Origin: Solirubrobacter soli DSM 22325
Lineage (GTDB): Bacteria > Actinomycetota > Thermoleophilia > Solirubrobacterales > Solirubrobacteraceae
Length of the DNA stretch: 64,000 nt
Direction: 5' to 3'
NCBI RefSeq assembly: GCF_000423665.1
Contig: NZ_AUIK01000010.1
Location: 310,001-374,000, forward strand
Under the pieces are notes generated by a model. It had not been told where the DNA came from. It saw nothing but the letters and a program-made list of their open reading frames with translations, and did no database searches. Position numbers and translations under genes: made by a program. Of this stretch, positions 28,091 through 37,562 are shown piece by piece. The stretch's first letter is position 1. Every line of letters begins with the position of its first letter.

Positions 28091-30247
28091 CTACACAAGT
28101 TCAGGCTTTGAGGGCCACCAATTGCGTTCTCCGAGGAGAATTGCGATGGAAGGCACCAAAAGTGCCCGCACGAGGAACGTGTCCGCGAGCAGGCCGAGCG
28201 CGACGACGAATCCCACCTGGAACAGCGATTCCAGCGGCAGCGCCATCAGGACGCTGAACGTCGCGGCGAGCACCAGACCGGCGCTCGTGATCACGCCGCC
28301 GGTCCGCTCGAGGGCGGACACGACGGCGGCTTTTGTCGAATCCTGTCGCGCGCGCTCCTCCCGGATGCGCGCGAGCAGGAAGACGTTGTAGTCGACCCCG
28401 AGGGCGACCAGGAAGATGAACGCGAACTGCTCGAGGCTCTCGTCGGAGGCCGGCTGGCCCATGACGTGCGTGAAGACGAGCGAGCTCACGCCCAGCGCGA
28501 AACCGTAGGACAGGATCACGGTCGCGACGACGTAAAGCGGCATGACCACCGCGCGCAGGAGCACGGCGAGAATGACCAGGATGAGCGCGAGGCCGATCGG
28601 GACGATGAGCCGCGTGTCGCGGCGCAGCGCCTGCTGGGTGTCGTAGGCCTCGGGGACCTCCCCGCCCAGGAGCACGGGCCTGCCACCCGCCGCCGCGCGC
28701 GCGGCGCGGCGGAGTCCCGGTACGGAGTCGGTCGCCTCATCTGAGAAAGGATTCATCTTCAGATAGGCGCTGGCCAAGGCTAGTTGCGACTCCTGGCCGT
28801 TCGGGGGAAGCGAGCCCGCCGAGAGGTACGCCTCTTGGACAGGTGTCGTCAGTCCATCCGTCAATTTGGCCAGCACGGCTTCCCGTGCGCCGTACGGCAT
28901 GACGACGTTGATCGGGGCGGCGCGCCCCGGGATGAAGCGGTCGGTGATCAGCTGCTCGCCGGCGACCGATTGCGGTGGGGTGCGGAAGGCCTCCGAGAAG
29001 TCCAGCGGCTCGCGACCGCCCACCGCGCCGAGCGCGCCGAGGAGCAGGATCGCGGTGACCGAGCCCGCCGTCACCTTCGGGTGACGGGCGACCAACGCGC
29101 CCACGCGACGCCACATCCGGCTCGGCGGCCGAGCCTCGACCTCGACCTGAGGCACAGCCGGCCAGAACGACCGCCGGCCGAGCGTGCCGAGGATCGCGGG
29201 CAGCAGCGTCAGCCCGGCGGCGACCATCACGACGATGCCGAGCGCGAGGATCGGGCCCATCTCGCGGGTGGCATTGAAGTCGGCGACCGCCAGGACGAGC
29301 ATCGCCACGACGACGATCGCGCCCGCGCTGAGGATCGCGGGCCCGGTGCGCTCGGTGGCGGCACCCATCGCCGCGCCGACGTCCTGCGTCCGGCGCAGCT
29401 CGTCGCGTAAGCGGGCGACGATCAGCAGGCAGTAGTCCGTCCCCGCGCCGAACATCAGCACGATCAGGATCGCGGTCGTCTGGCCGCTGACCGATGTCAC
29501 GCCGGCCTCGACGAGCATGTACGTCAGGCCGCCGGCGACGACGTAGGCGATCCCGACGACCACCAGCGGGACCAGCGCCACCAGCGGTGAGCGGTAGATC
29601 GCCAGCAGCAGCAGGACGAGCACGCTGCAGGTCACGATCAGCAGCTTGTCGTCGATCGTCTTGACCGCCTCCGAGCGGTCGGCCTCGAAGCCGACCTCGC
29701 CCGTGACATAGGCGCGCAGCCCGGTCTTGTCGCCGGTGGGCGGAGGCACGATCTTGCGGATCGTGTCGACCGCCACCTCGGCGGCGGGCGTGCTGTCGTC
29801 GGTCATCAGCGCCGTCGCCAGGCCGACGCTCGCGTCGGAGGACGTGAGCAGGCCCGGGCCGCCGGGGCTGAGGTCGAGCGGGTCGGTCTTGCCGCAGCCG
29901 AGCCCGTACGGCGTCCCGACGAGCTTCAGGCTCGGGATCGCCCGCGAGGCGCAGATCCGCCGCGCGTCGCTGACCATCCGGTCGTGGTCGGGCGACTGCA
30001 GCCCGCCGTCGCGGAAGTAGGCGATCACCGCGGCGCTCTCCGAGCCCGCGCGGAAGCGGGCGTCGATCGTGCGCTTGGCCTTCAGCGACTCCGAGCCGCG
30101 CACCATGAAGGTGTCGCTCTCGTCGGCCGCGCGGCCCTGCAACGGACCCTGGAGCGGGACCATCGCGGCCGCCAACAGAAGCCACGCGCCGATGACCACC
30201 CAGCGCGAACGTGCACTCGCCGCCAGCGAGGACAGCGACTGCAGCAT
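28091..30247 (-). CDS. MMPL/RND-family membrane transporter
   Basis: 718 residues, two MMPL-type halves of about 350 residues each with an N-terminal membrane helix (WVVIGAWLLLAAAMVPL), an extracytoplasmic loop, then five to six further helices. Seen: DESDTFMVRGS after helix 1, the second-half signature ALGVDYNVFLLARIREE and its first-half counterpart MFGAGTDYCLLIVARLRDE. MMPL proteins export lipids, siderophores or drugs using the proton gradient. The start lies three bases after the stop of a small secreted-protein gene, so the two are one operon. Substrate unknown. Confidence 0.9.
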   Translation of the reverse strand: MLQSLSSLAASARSRWVVIGAWLLLAAAMVPLQGPLQGRAADESDTFMVRGSESLKAKRTIDARFRAGSESAAVIAYFRDGGLQSPDHDRMVSDARRICASRAIPSLKLVGTPYGLGCGKTDPLDLSPGGPGLLTSSDASVGLATALMTDDSTPAAEVAVDTIRKIVPPPTGDKTGLRAYVTGEVGFEADRSEAVKTIDDKLLIVTCSVLVLLLLAIYRSPLVALVPLVVVGIAYVVAGGLTYMLVEAGVTSVSGQTTAILIVLMFGAGTDYCLLIVARLRDELRRTQDVGAAMGAATERTGPAILSAGAIVVVAMLVLAVADFNATREMGPILALGIVVMVAAGLTLLPAILGTLGRRSFWPAVPQVEVEARPPSRMWRRVGALVARHPKVTAGSVTAILLLGALGAVGGREPLDFSEAFRTPPQSVAGEQLITDRFIPGRAAPINVVMPYGAREAVLAKLTDGLTTPVQEAYLSAGSLPPNGQESQLALASAYLKMNPFSDEATDSVPGLRRAARAAAGGRPVLLGGEVPEAYDTQQALRRDTRLIVPIGLALILVILAVLLRAVVMPLYVVATVILSYGFALGVSSLVFTHVMGQPASDESLEQFAFIFLVALGVDYNVFLLARIREERARQDSTKAAVVSALERTGGVITSAGLVLAATFSVLMALPLESLFQVGFVVALGLLADTFLVRALLVPSIAILLGERNWWPSKPELV

Positions 30248-30250
30248 CGG

Positions 30251-30646
30251 CTAGATGCCGCCGCCGACGCCTTCGATCTGGGTCACCGCGTCGTTCTCGG
30301 TGTAGACGTAGATCAGCTTCGGGTTGAGCTCGATCGGCACGGGCTGGCCGGCGCCGTCCTTGACCGACACGACGATGTCACAGCCCTTCGCGCTCGCCTT
30401 GCTGCGGGCGTCGTCAAGCTTGAGACCTATCAATTCGGCGGTGTCGAACGCGTTCTTGGCGGGCCTATACTCGGGCTCACCGCCGGCGCTGGTCGCGCCA
30501 GTGGGTTCGAGCGGGCAGCGGATCGCGGTCAGATCGGCGCCCTTATTCGGTTTCTTCTCCTCCTCACCGCCTCGGGCCGCAATGGCGATGCTCGCGATGG
30601 CGAGCACGGCCACGGCCACGAGGGTGAGCAACCACCTCGTCCTCAC
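30251..30646 (-). CDS. Small exported protein with I78-inhibitor-like C-terminus
   Basis: 131 residues. Residues 1-24 form a membrane anchor or signal peptide (WLLTLVAVAVLAIASIAIAA). The C-terminal half, with TAELIGLKLDDARSKASAKGC and PKLIYVYTENDAVTQIEG, resembles the peptidase-inhibitor I78 / potato-inhibitor-I fold; this is a weak family match. It precedes the MMPL gene by three bases and has its own promoter, so it may be a partner of the transporter or a separate envelope protein. Confidence 0.6.
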   Translation of the reverse strand: MRTRWLLTLVAVAVLAIASIAIAARGGEEEKKPNKGADLTAIRCPLEPTGATSAGGEPEYRPAKNAFDTAELIGLKLDDARSKASAKGCDIVVSVKDGAGQPVPIELNPKLIYVYTENDAVTQIEGVGGGI

Positions 30647-30655
30647 AGCGACCGG

Positions 30656-30684
30656 AAGCTAGCACCTTGATCGCACGATGACAA
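30656..30684 (-). promoter_or_regulatory. Promoter of the I78-like/MMPL operon
   Basis: On the minus strand: TTGTCA (30684-30679), 17 bases, TAGCTT (30661-30656). The start codon at 30646 is only about ten bases past the -10 box, so the transcript is close to leaderless. Confidence 0.6.
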
Positions 30685-30763
30685 CGACCTTCTGGACATA
30701 TAGACGTGGACTTTGGTCAACTATGTGTGGTAACTTCGCCGACGATCGGCCTAAGAGGAGAGG

Positions 30764-31651
30764 ATGAACACCGGTTTTCGTAAGCGTCGCCGCGGCATCC
30801 TCGCGGCGACTTCAACGCTCGTCGTCGCGGCAGGGATCGCCGCCGCGAGCGTCGCGGGTGCTGCGCAGGACACGACGATCTTCGCGTCCGACAACGGCGG
30901 CAACTGCTTCACCACGACTCCGGGCGGCGCGCCGTGCGGGGCGGGCGGGCCTGTCGACATCACGATCGAGACGGGTGACACCGTCACCTGGGACTTCCGG
31001 ACCGGCACGAACCTGCACAACATCGCCGCCGCCGACAAGGACGCGTCCAACCCGCCGGACGCGGACTGGAACAAGTTCAAGCCCGTGCTCTACCACAACC
31101 CGGGCGAGGGCGTCGACACCTACACCTTCGGCAAGCCCGGCGTCTACAAGTACGTCTGCCAGCTGCACGCCACCGCGATGCACGGCACGATCACGGTCGA
31201 GGGCGACCCGGTCGAGACCGCCACGCCGACGGCCACCGCGACCGCGACGGCCACGCCGACGTTCTCCGCGACGGCGACCCCGACGGCGACCGCGTCGGCG
31301 AGCCCGACCGCCACGCCGGACGATCACACCTCGACGCCAGCTCCCGGGCACACCTCGGCGAAGGACTCCGAGGCGCCGCGCCTGCAGCGTGCGAGCGTGA
31401 AGAAGGTCGCAACCGGCGCCCAGCTGCGCTTCTGGCTGTCCGAGCCGGCCACGGTCACGATCGATTTCGTGCGCAAGGGTGCGAAGTCGTCCACGACGTC
31501 GGCCGTCGTCCAGGCGCCCGCCGGGACGCGCACGTTCGTCCTGCGCACCCGCGCGCTGCGCAAGGGCACTTACACCGTCACGCTCTCGCCCACCGACGCG
31601 ATGGGCAACAAGGGCCCACGCGGGGTCAAGATCCTGAAGGTCGCGAAGTGA
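30764..31651 (+). CDS. Secreted cupredoxin with Ig-like C-terminal domain
   Basis: 295 residues with AGGAGAGG just upstream of the ATG. Signal peptide 1-33 (ILAATSTLVVAAGIAAASVAG). Cupredoxin domain about 35-145: copper ligands H85 (LHNIAAAD), C132, H135 and M139 (CQLHATAM). Then a threonine/proline/alanine-rich linker of about 60 residues made of TATATP-like words, and a C-terminal Ig-like domain (about 205-295) of a type shared with the third gene of this operon. A blue-copper electron carrier is likely. Its stop overlaps the oxidase start (GTGA). Confidence 0.87.
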   Translation: MNTGFRKRRRGILAATSTLVVAAGIAAASVAGAAQDTTIFASDNGGNCFTTTPGGAPCGAGGPVDITIETGDTVTWDFRTGTNLHNIAAADKDASNPPDADWNKFKPVLYHNPGEGVDTYTFGKPGVYKYVCQLHATAMHGTITVEGDPVETATPTATATATATPTFSATATPTATASASPTATPDDHTSTPAPGHTSAKDSEAPRLQRASVKKVATGAQLRFWLSEPATVTIDFVRKGAKSSTTSAVVQAPAGTRTFVLRTRALRKGTYTVTLSPTDAMGNKGPRGVKILKVAK

Positions 31652-33117
31652 GCCCGTTCCGCGCACCCGCCGACGCCTGGTCGCGGCGCGACTTCATGGT
31701 CAACGGCTTCGGCTCGCTCGCGCTGCTGTGCACGGTCGCCGCGCCGGGCAGGCTGCGTGGCAAGGCCGAGGTGACATCGGCCGCGCTGCGGTCCCAGGCG
31801 CGCTCGCCGTTCGAGCCCTTCCAGCGCGACCTGCCACGGATCCCGGACCTGCTGCCGACGACGTCCTCGCGCGCGCGGGATACTTACGAGATCGCGATCC
31901 GCGAGGGCATGGCCGAGATCCTGCCCGGGTTCCAGACCCCGATCTACGGCTACGAGGGGATCTACCCCGGGCCCACGATCCGGGCGCGCAAGGGCCGCGA
32001 GGCCGTCGTGCGGCAGAAGAACACGCTGCCGTTCGAGACCAACGTGCACCTGCACGGCGGGTACGTCCCCGCCGCCCACGACGGGCATCCGATGGATGTC
32101 ATCTCGGCCGGCGGGACGTTCGACTACCACTACCCGAACCAGCAGGACGCGGCGTCGATGTGGTACCACGACCACGCGCACGGCCGCACCGCGCACACGC
32201 TCTACTACGGCCTGCTCGCGATGTACGTGCTCGAGGACGACCTCGAGACCCAGCTCGGCCTTCCGCAGGGCGAGTACGACGTGCCGATCGTGATCGCCGA
32301 CCACGCCTTCAACAAGGACGGGTCGTTCCGCTACGAGGAGAACGTCGACCTCGGCTTCCGCGGTGACACGATCCTGGTCAACGGCGCGGTCTCCCCGCGG
32401 ATGAAGGTGCAGCGGCGCAAGTACCGGCTGCGCTTCCTCAACGCGTCCAACGCCCGCTCCTACTCGCTCAAGCTCGGCAACGGGCGCCCGATGCTGCAGG
32501 TCGCCGGTGACGGCGGGCTGCTGTCCAAGCCGGTGACGCGGACGAAGATCCCGTTCCACCCGGCCGAGCGCATCGATCTCGTGCTCGACTTCTCGGCGTA
32601 CGGCCCCGGCGAGCAGCTCGTGCTCAGCAACGCCGACGGGCTCGGCGGGACGGCACCGATCATGCGCTTCGACGTCGAGGGCGGGCGGACGAGCGAGGAC
32701 TTCACGGTGCCGTCGCGGATGCGCGAGCCGGAGCGCCTGCCGGTCGCGAACGCCCGCCGCACGTGGAACCTCGCCCTCGGCACCGCCGCGTGGCAGATCA
32801 ACGGTCTCGGCTTCGATCCCAACCGGATCGACGTCCGCCCCCGCCGCGGCTCCACGGAGATCTGGACGTTCGTGAACAAGTCCCCGCGCGTGCACCCGAT
32901 GCACCTGCACGGGTTCCAGTTCCGGGTGCTGGAGCGCTCGAGCGCGCCGGTCGAGGTCGCCGACAAGTCCGGCTGGAAGGACACCGTGGGCGTGTTGCCA
33001 AACGAGACCGTGACGGTGCTCGCGTGGTTCGCGCCCTACAGCGGCAAGTACGTGTTCCACTGCCACGCGCTCGAGCACGCCGACAAGGCGATGATGCTGC
33101 AGATGGAGGTCGTGTGA
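31648..33117 (+). CDS. Tat-exported multicopper oxidase
   Basis: 489 residues from a GTG overlapping the cupredoxin stop. The N-terminus has a twin-arginine motif (SRRDFMVNG) before a hydrophobic stretch, so folded export by Tat is expected. Copper motifs are all present: NVHLHGG, WYHDHAHGRTAH, HPMHLHGFQF and FHCHALEHADKAMM, giving type 1, 2 and 3 sites. Three-domain laccase/CueO-like oxidase, coupling oxidation of a donor to reduction of oxygen. Flanked in the operon by two cupredoxins that could feed it electrons. Copper detoxification is the main alternative. Confidence 0.92.
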   Translation: MSPFRAPADAWSRRDFMVNGFGSLALLCTVAAPGRLRGKAEVTSAALRSQARSPFEPFQRDLPRIPDLLPTTSSRARDTYEIAIREGMAEILPGFQTPIYGYEGIYPGPTIRARKGREAVVRQKNTLPFETNVHLHGGYVPAAHDGHPMDVISAGGTFDYHYPNQQDAASMWYHDHAHGRTAHTLYYGLLAMYVLEDDLETQLGLPQGEYDVPIVIADHAFNKDGSFRYEENVDLGFRGDTILVNGAVSPRMKVQRRKYRLRFLNASNARSYSLKLGNGRPMLQVAGDGGLLSKPVTRTKIPFHPAERIDLVLDFSAYGPGEQLVLSNADGLGGTAPIMRFDVEGGRTSEDFTVPSRMREPERLPVANARRTWNLALGTAAWQINGLGFDPNRIDVRPRRGSTEIWTFVNKSPRVHPMHLHGFQFRVLERSSAPVEVADKSGWKDTVGVLPNETVTVLAWFAPYSGKYVFHCHALEHADKAMMLQMEVV

Positions 33118-33824
33118 TGCGTCTTGCCGGCCTCACCCTCGTCGCGGTCCTGGCGCTTCCCAGCGCCGCGTTCGCCGATGCCACAGTCCAGGCCACCGAC
33201 GGCACCCTGCCGGACGGCAGCGACAACCGCTGGACGCCCAACGCCCTGACGATCAAGGCGGGCGAGACCGTCACCTGGTCCTTCGCCGGCACCACGATCG
33301 CCCACAACGTCAAGTCCGCCGCCGGCTGGGACCTGGTGAACGCCCCGGCGGTCGCCGGCCCGCCCGCGACCTACACGTTCACGACGCCGGGCACGTACGA
33401 GTTCTTCTGCCAGCTCCACGCGACGCCGATGCGCGGCACGATCACGGTGACCGACGCGACGGGCACCGCCCCGCCGCCTCCCCCGCCGCCGCCGCTGAGC
33501 GAGCAGCCCTTCGTCAACGACTTCCCCGGGCCGACCGTGCTCGAGGTCCGCGACACCGTCGCACCGACGCTCGACCGCGTCACCGTGACCCGCGCCCGCA
33601 AGAGCGCCAAGGTCCGCGTCCGGTTGTCCGAGGCGGGCAAGGTCGCGGTCGAGCTCACCCGCGGCAAGCTCGTCAAGCGCCGCACAGTCGAGGTCCCCAA
33701 GGGCAGCTCCTCGTTCACCGTCACCGGCCTGCGCGCGGGCACCTACCGCGTCAAGGTCAGCGCCTCCGACCTCGCGGGCAACGCCGCGAAGGCCTCGAAG
33801 CGCACCCGCATCACGATCCGCTGA
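33117..33824 (+). CDS. Secreted cupredoxin with Ig-like C-terminal domain
   Basis: 235 residues; ATG shares one base with the oxidase stop (TGATG). Signal peptide 1-20 (LTLVAVLALPSAAFA). Cupredoxin domain about 20-120 with copper ligands H63 (AHNVKSA), C98, H101 and M105 (CQLHATPM). A polyproline linker of nine prolines follows, then an Ig-like domain (about 145-235; RLSEAGKVAVEL, GTYRVKVSASDLAGN) related to that of the first cupredoxin. Third gene of the copper operon; likely an electron carrier for the oxidase. Confidence 0.87.
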   Translation: MRLAGLTLVAVLALPSAAFADATVQATDGTLPDGSDNRWTPNALTIKAGETVTWSFAGTTIAHNVKSAAGWDLVNAPAVAGPPATYTFTTPGTYEFFCQLHATPMRGTITVTDATGTAPPPPPPPPLSEQPFVNDFPGPTVLEVRDTVAPTLDRVTVTRARKSAKVRVRLSEAGKVAVELTRGKLVKRRTVEVPKGSSSFTVTGLRAGTYRVKVSASDLAGNAAKASKRTRITIR

Positions 33825-33835
33825 CGCGGCGCGGC

Positions 33836-33992
33836 GCGGCGTGGAGCCGCGTCGCATGGCGGTGCCGCGCGCGGTTCGGCGCCGCGCCGCGGCGTGGAGC
33901 GGCGTCGCATGGCGGTGCCGCGCGAGGTGCGGCGCCGCGCCGCGGCGTGGAGCGGTGCCGCGTGACGCGCCGCCCGCGCACGGCGCCGCGCC
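33836..33992. repeat. 53-bp GC-rich tandem repeats
   Basis: Two near-identical 53-base copies (33836-33888, 33889-33941) and a diverged third of 51 bases (33942-33992). Each starts GCGGCGTGGAGC and ends GGCGCCGCGCC. The 289-base gap between the copper operon and the second ThuA gene holds only this, further GC-rich debris and the terminator at 34065. Confidence 0.85.
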
Positions 33993-34064
33993 GTGACGCG
34001 CCGCCCGCCGCGAGTGTCGGCTCGACCCGCCGCCCCGCGGCGCGCCACGCCTCGCCAGAACGAC

Positions 34065-34090
34065 GGAGGGCCCGCTCGCGCGGGCCCTCC
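34065..34090. terminator. Bidirectional terminator hairpin
   Basis: GGAGGGCCCG, ctcgcg, CGGGCCCTCC: perfect 10-bp stem between the convergent copper operon and the second ThuA gene. Confidence 0.75.
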
Positions 34091-34113
34091 AAGGCACTGC
34101 TATCGCGTGGTGG

Positions 34114-37100
34114 CTACGGAGTCGTCGTGGTGAGGACGAACCGGAGCGTCCGCGCGTACTGGCCTGAGACGAGGACGTCGGTGGCCTGGATCGCCTGGCT
34201 GAACTGGATGTTCGCGGTGGTGCTGGCGACCGGGGTCGCCCAGGTGGCCACCGTCCGCGGGGTGCCCGAGTTCGAGATGTTGGCGAGGGTGCCGCTGGCC
34301 TGCATGACCTGCAGGTTGCGCGGGATCACGGACGTGCCGTTCACGAGCCGGCCGTTGTTGGTCGTGTCGGGATCGTAGACCTGCAGCTGGGCGTTGGCCC
34401 AGGAGGAGGTCACGGTCGCCGCGGCGGTGCCCGTGTACGTCTGCGCCAGGCCCGGGATGAACGGGCCGAGCGTGGTCGGGGCGACGGCGAGCCCGAGGAA
34501 GCTCGGGACGGTCGCCTGGACCGCGGAGTCGACGACGGTCGGGTTCATGATCGTGAACGTCGCCGTCTTGGTCTCCTCGGCGTTGCCGCCGCGGTCGACG
34601 CCGCGGTACTCGATCGCGTAGTTGCCCTGGTCGGTCACCGTGACCGAGTTGGACAGGAACGGGTTCGAGAGACCGGCGTTGCTGTTCTTCTGCCACGCGC
34701 CCGGGACGCCGTTGAGGATCACGCGGTACTCCGTGTAGTCGACGCCGGCCATCGGCAGCGACGGGTCGGCGGCGCCGGCGTCGGTCGACGTGAACTTCAC
34801 GGTGACCGGGCCGGAGTACGTGCGGCCGACACCCGGCGTCGCGGGGTCGAGCGTCACGGTGGTCGTCGGGGCCGCGGTCTCCTCGTAGACGTCGAACGTG
34901 ATCTTCACGATCTGCGCCGTCGAGGTGGCCGTGACGTTGTTGCGGCAGCAGGTGACCGGGTAGCGGCTCATGTAGAGCGCGCCGTCGGAGCCGAACTGCG
35001 TGCCGATCACGAGGCTGTTCTGCTGGGCCGTGGCGCTACCCGCGTGGTTGTAGGGCAGCCAGTCCTGCATCCGCAGCATCGTGTTGTTGTCGCGGCGCAG
35101 GCGGACTTCCTTCCAGAAGCCGGTGTTCGAGCCGCGGTTGTTGATCAGCCAGGCGCCGTCGTAGTAGGCCGGGAAGCCGCCGGTGCCGAGCTTGGAGCCG
35201 TCGTAGCGGTAGATCGGGCCGGAGACCGGCTGCATGCCGCCCTCGGTGAGGTTTCCGAAGTCGGCCTCGCTCTGCTGGCCCGGGTTCGGCGCGGTGGTGG
35301 TGCCCGGGTACTTCTTCCAGATCGTGGCCGGGATCGGCTTGGGGATCTGGGCCAGGCCCTGGAACGTCGGGGCGACCGGCGTCTGGCCGTCCGGCGCGTA
35401 GTTGATGTCGGACGGGATCGTGTCGGTCGAGCAGTCGTACTTCTGCCCGGTCGACGTGTTGCCCGCGTAGTTCCAGCGGGTCATCGTGTTCGTCGGGGAC
35501 TGATCGCCGACGCAGAACGGCCAGCCGAAGTTGCCGGCCTTGTTGATCAGGTTCCACTCGCAGGTACCTGCGGGCGAGCGGTCGGCGCGATCCGCGGACG
35601 CGTCGTGGCAGTACTCGCCCACGCCGATGATGCCCGGGTTCTTGGGATCGGTGTGCACCGTGAACGGCTGCCGGAAGCCCATGTTGTAGATCTCCGGCCG
35701 CGTGTTCGCGGTCCCGACCGGGAACAGGTTGCCCGACGGGATGTCATACGTGGTGCCGACGCCCGGGGACGCACCCGCGGCGATGTCGCCCTGCTTGGGC
35801 GTAATGCGCAGGACCTTGCCGCGCAGGTCCGCGGTGTTGGCCGCGGTCTTGCGGGCGTCCCAGCGCTCGGCGGAGCGGTAGTCCATCGGCGCGTACCCGC
35901 TGTGGCCGGAGGCGTTCGGCGAGACGTCGTCACCGACGCCGAGGTACATGTTGCCGGCGGAGTCGAAGTCCAGGCCGGCGCCACCCACGTGGCCCGGGCC
36001 GGAGTCCGTCGGACCGCCCGGGAAGCCGGACGGCGAGCCGCCGATCTTCGCCTTGGGAACGCGCAGGATCACGCGCTCGGAGCCGTCGACGACCGCGGTG
36101 CCCGCGGCGTTGAGCGTGAAGCGGCTGACCTGGTTGTAGCCGACCGTCTGCGCGGCGGGCGTGGCCACGATCGGCCAGCTGTCATTCGGGCCGGGCCGCG
36201 GCGAGTGGTACACGAAGACGTTGCGCTTGTTCGGGTCGCTCAAGTCGAAGCCCGGCTGCAGGGACATGCCCAGCACGCCGTCCTCGGAGTTGCCGTGATC
36301 CGCACGCGTGAGGATCGTGCCGACGATCGTCTTGTTGCCGGCGGGACCCTTCTGGTCGTGCATCATGATGTAGCCCTGCGAGTTGTACTGGTTGGCCACG
36401 ACGCCGGCCTGACCCATCTCGGACCAGTAGACCTTGCCGTCGGGCGCCACGTCGATGCCGATCGGCTGATTGGCATCGGGCACCAGGACCGTGCGGTGGA
36501 AGCTCGACCACACCGTGCCGGAGCAGTCGGTCTTCTTGCCCTCGCCGGCCACCCAGCGCACGCCGCCGACGATCATCTTCACGAGGTTCGTGTCGCCGCC
36601 GTTCTCGGTGTAGCGGACGCCGAAGTGGCCCATGCCGGTGACCCAGGAGCGGCCGTCGCGGTACGTGCGGCGCGTGGGCGTGCCGTCGTCGATGTTGACG
36701 CCGTCGTAGAGCTTGCAGTACGTGATCGGGTGATCCTGGCCGCGGGCGTTGACGCCCGGGTTGTACGTGCGCTCGTCGAACGTCGCGAGCACGTGATGAT
36801 CACCGCGCACGTTGCGCAGGTAGTTGTAGTGCTCGTCCATGAACGTCCACGTGTCCGGGAGGTCCTTGGTCGAGAGGTGGTTCGGGTCCGACACCTGGAC
36901 CGTCGCCGCGTTGCCCGTGGCGTTGGTCGCCGCGTGGCCGGGCATCGTCGTGCCGACGAGCGAGTTGTTGCCGCCGTCCCACCAGTCCCAGATCGACTGA
37001 CCCGCGCCGGCGTCGGTCGCGTTGTGGATGGCGGCGATGCCACCACCGTTCTGGACGTACTTGATGATCGCGTTCTTCTGCGGGTCCTGGAGCAGCGGGC

Positions 37101-37455
37101 CCGGCAGGTTGCCGCCCGCGAACTTCCACGACATGTTGAGCATCACGACCGCGTCGTACCGGGCGAGGTTCGCGTCCGTGAAGATGCGCGGGTTCTTGTC
37201 CGCGTTGTCGCACGTGCCCGTGCCTCCGCCGAGGAGGTTGCAGTCCTCCCAGTCGACGGTGTAGCCGAGCGCCTCCAGCTTCTGCTGGATGACCGGGCGA
37301 CCGTTGTTGATGCCGTCGGTGTGACGGAACCCGGTCGTGCCCGTGTAGAGCATCACGCGCTTGCCCTGCCCCTGGGCCTGCGCTGCCGCCGGCAGTGCCA
37401 GCGCTCCCAACACGGCGCACGCAAGCGCGCCGTGCCAGAGACGACGTCTTCCCAT
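34114..37455 (-). CDS. Secreted ThuA / sorbosone-dehydrogenase-like protein
   Basis: 1113 residues from ATG 37455, with GGGGGAGAGGG just before it. Signal peptide 1-30; ThuA domain about 35-300 (VMLYTGTTGFRHTDGIN); glucose/sorbosone-dehydrogenase-like propeller about 305-845 (GHVGGAGLDFDSAGNMYLGV); an OmpL47-like Ig segment; and a C-terminal domain of about 125 residues ending TTTTP that recurs in the secreted isomerase at 59358. It is a close paralogue of the first half of the 2552-residue protein but lacks the lectin, cupredoxin and PKD parts. Both ThuA-propeller genes use the same type of promoter. Confidence 0.88.
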   Translation of the reverse strand: MGRRRLWHGALACAVLGALALPAAAQAQGQGKRVMLYTGTTGFRHTDGINNGRPVIQQKLEALGYTVDWEDCNLLGGGTGTCDNADKNPRIFTDANLARYDAVVMLNMSWKFAGGNLPGPLLQDPQKNAIIKYVQNGGGIAAIHNATDAGAGQSIWDWWDGGNNSLVGTTMPGHAATNATGNAATVQVSDPNHLSTKDLPDTWTFMDEHYNYLRNVRGDHHVLATFDERTYNPGVNARGQDHPITYCKLYDGVNIDDGTPTRRTYRDGRSWVTGMGHFGVRYTENGGDTNLVKMIVGGVRWVAGEGKKTDCSGTVWSSFHRTVLVPDANQPIGIDVAPDGKVYWSEMGQAGVVANQYNSQGYIMMHDQKGPAGNKTIVGTILTRADHGNSEDGVLGMSLQPGFDLSDPNKRNVFVYHSPRPGPNDSWPIVATPAAQTVGYNQVSRFTLNAAGTAVVDGSERVILRVPKAKIGGSPSGFPGGPTDSGPGHVGGAGLDFDSAGNMYLGVGDDVSPNASGHSGYAPMDYRSAERWDARKTAANTADLRGKVLRITPKQGDIAAGASPGVGTTYDIPSGNLFPVGTANTRPEIYNMGFRQPFTVHTDPKNPGIIGVGEYCHDASADRADRSPAGTCEWNLINKAGNFGWPFCVGDQSPTNTMTRWNYAGNTSTGQKYDCSTDTIPSDINYAPDGQTPVAPTFQGLAQIPKPIPATIWKKYPGTTTAPNPGQQSEADFGNLTEGGMQPVSGPIYRYDGSKLGTGGFPAYYDGAWLINNRGSNTGFWKEVRLRRDNNTMLRMQDWLPYNHAGSATAQQNSLVIGTQFGSDGALYMSRYPVTCCRNNVTATSTAQIVKITFDVYEETAAPTTTVTLDPATPGVGRTYSGPVTVKFTSTDAGAADPSLPMAGVDYTEYRVILNGVPGAWQKNSNAGLSNPFLSNSVTVTDQGNYAIEYRGVDRGGNAEETKTATFTIMNPTVVDSAVQATVPSFLGLAVAPTTLGPFIPGLAQTYTGTAAATVTSSWANAQLQVYDPDTTNNGRLVNGTSVIPRNLQVMQASGTLANISNSGTPRTVATWATPVASTTANIQFSQAIQATDVLVSGQYARTLRFVLTTTTP

Positions 37456-37496
37456 CCCTCTCCCCCTCATGGACGAACGGTTAGTCGAAGGTGAGA

Positions 37497-37525
37497 AAGC
37501 TATGGGTGCGCTAAACCGATGTCAA
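37497..37525 (-). promoter_or_regulatory. Promoter of the second ThuA gene
   Basis: On the minus strand: TTGACA (37525-37520), 17 bases, TAGCTT (37502-37497). Leader of about 35 bases with the Shine-Dalgarno of the ATG at 37455. Confidence 0.7.
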
Positions 37526-37562
37526 GGTACTTCGGTTCGACACACGACAGAAGAAGCGCGCG

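Noticed and set aside
33836..33992. CRISPR array
   Set aside because: Tandem copies without spacers and no cas genes.
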